Shown here piece after piece: positions 63,756-64,000 of a stretch of 64,000 bases of DNA (positions are counted from its first letter, which is position 1; every line of letters begins with the position of its first letter). Under the pieces are notes generated by a model. That model was not told the origin of the DNA and ran no database searches. It was given only the letters and a program-made list of their open reading frames with translations. Source of the DNA: Bimastos eiseni (Eukaryota; Annelida; Clitellata; Crassiclitellata; Lumbricidae); assembly GCA_959347315.1 (NCBI GenBank), contig OY365808.1:6227057-6291056 (forward strand). The letters are read 5' to 3'. A program made the position numbers and the translations under genes.

Positions 63756-64000
63756 GTAAGAAAGTAGCAACCAGCTGCGATAAGATAAACCTGTTGTTAA
63801 AATGACGTGCGAACTGTAACGAAATGGAGGTTTGCATTAAGGAAGTATAGGTTTACATGAATTTCTGTAGATATACGATGGTTAACATTAAACAATACTA
63901 TGATGTTCATGTCTAGTTTTATTTATTTATAAGTAGTTGAAAATTGCTGATTAACGCAATGTGTCATAACAAAGGTAATCAGCGTTCATAATCAGAGTAT

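Overview
The window is animal nuclear DNA. It is AT-rich, the genes are split into short exons with GT/AG introns of about 0.3-3 kb, and there are many microsatellites and eukaryotic transposons (CR1/L2-like LINE, hAT-like MITE, mariner remnant, tRNA-derived SINE, Ty3/gypsy LTR element). A marine invertebrate, perhaps a deuterostome such as an echinoderm, is my best guess from repeat style. It is an inference and not firm.

The genic content is a head-to-tail tandem array of three amidase-signature genes on the + strand: gene A (15602-28214, 11 exons, complete, 505 aa), gene B (30716-40216, 11 exons, complete, 507 aa) and gene C (45430-63755, exons 1-5 only, running off the right edge). Exon phases and most exon lengths are identical between copies. 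The proteins resemble the bacterial nitrile-pathway amidases of the Rhodococcus type along their whole length. The Lys / cis-Ser / Ser triad sits at residues 100 / 175 / 199, with the 75- and 24-residue spacings of that family. They should hydrolyse small carboxamides in the cytosol. A and B look intact, and A differs from B and C next to the nucleophilic Ser.

Layout: 1-14.5 kb holds no recognisable gene, only a possible promoter, simple repeats, LINE remnants and a 143-bp hAT-like MITE. 14.5-28.2 kb is gene A. Its intron 7 carries an unclassified 2.56-kb element with TG...CA ends, a TCAT duplication and internal 36- and 69-bp tandem repeats. 28.2-30.7 kb is a spacer. 30.7-40.2 kb is gene B, with a 5'-truncated CR1/L2-type LINE in intron 6. 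40.2-45.4 kb is a spacer with an inverted mariner-like remnant. 45.4-64 kb is gene C, whose intron 2 is stretched to 15.2 kb by a 14,046-bp Ty3/gypsy-type endogenous retroelement on the - strand (46452-60497).

That retroelement is the most striking object here. Its two 884-bp LTRs differ by one base as far as I can see. It carries gag, pol (protease, RT, RNase H, integrase with a C-terminal chromodomain) and an envelope gene resembling the baculovirus-F/errantivirus fusion proteins. Gag and pol are in the same frame, separated by a single UGA codon, which suggests stop-codon readthrough. Pol is broken by one frameshift in the RNase H region. The LTR termini (TATCAT...ATGATA) are non-canonical, and a GATC target duplication is confirmed by a related sequence in the same intron.
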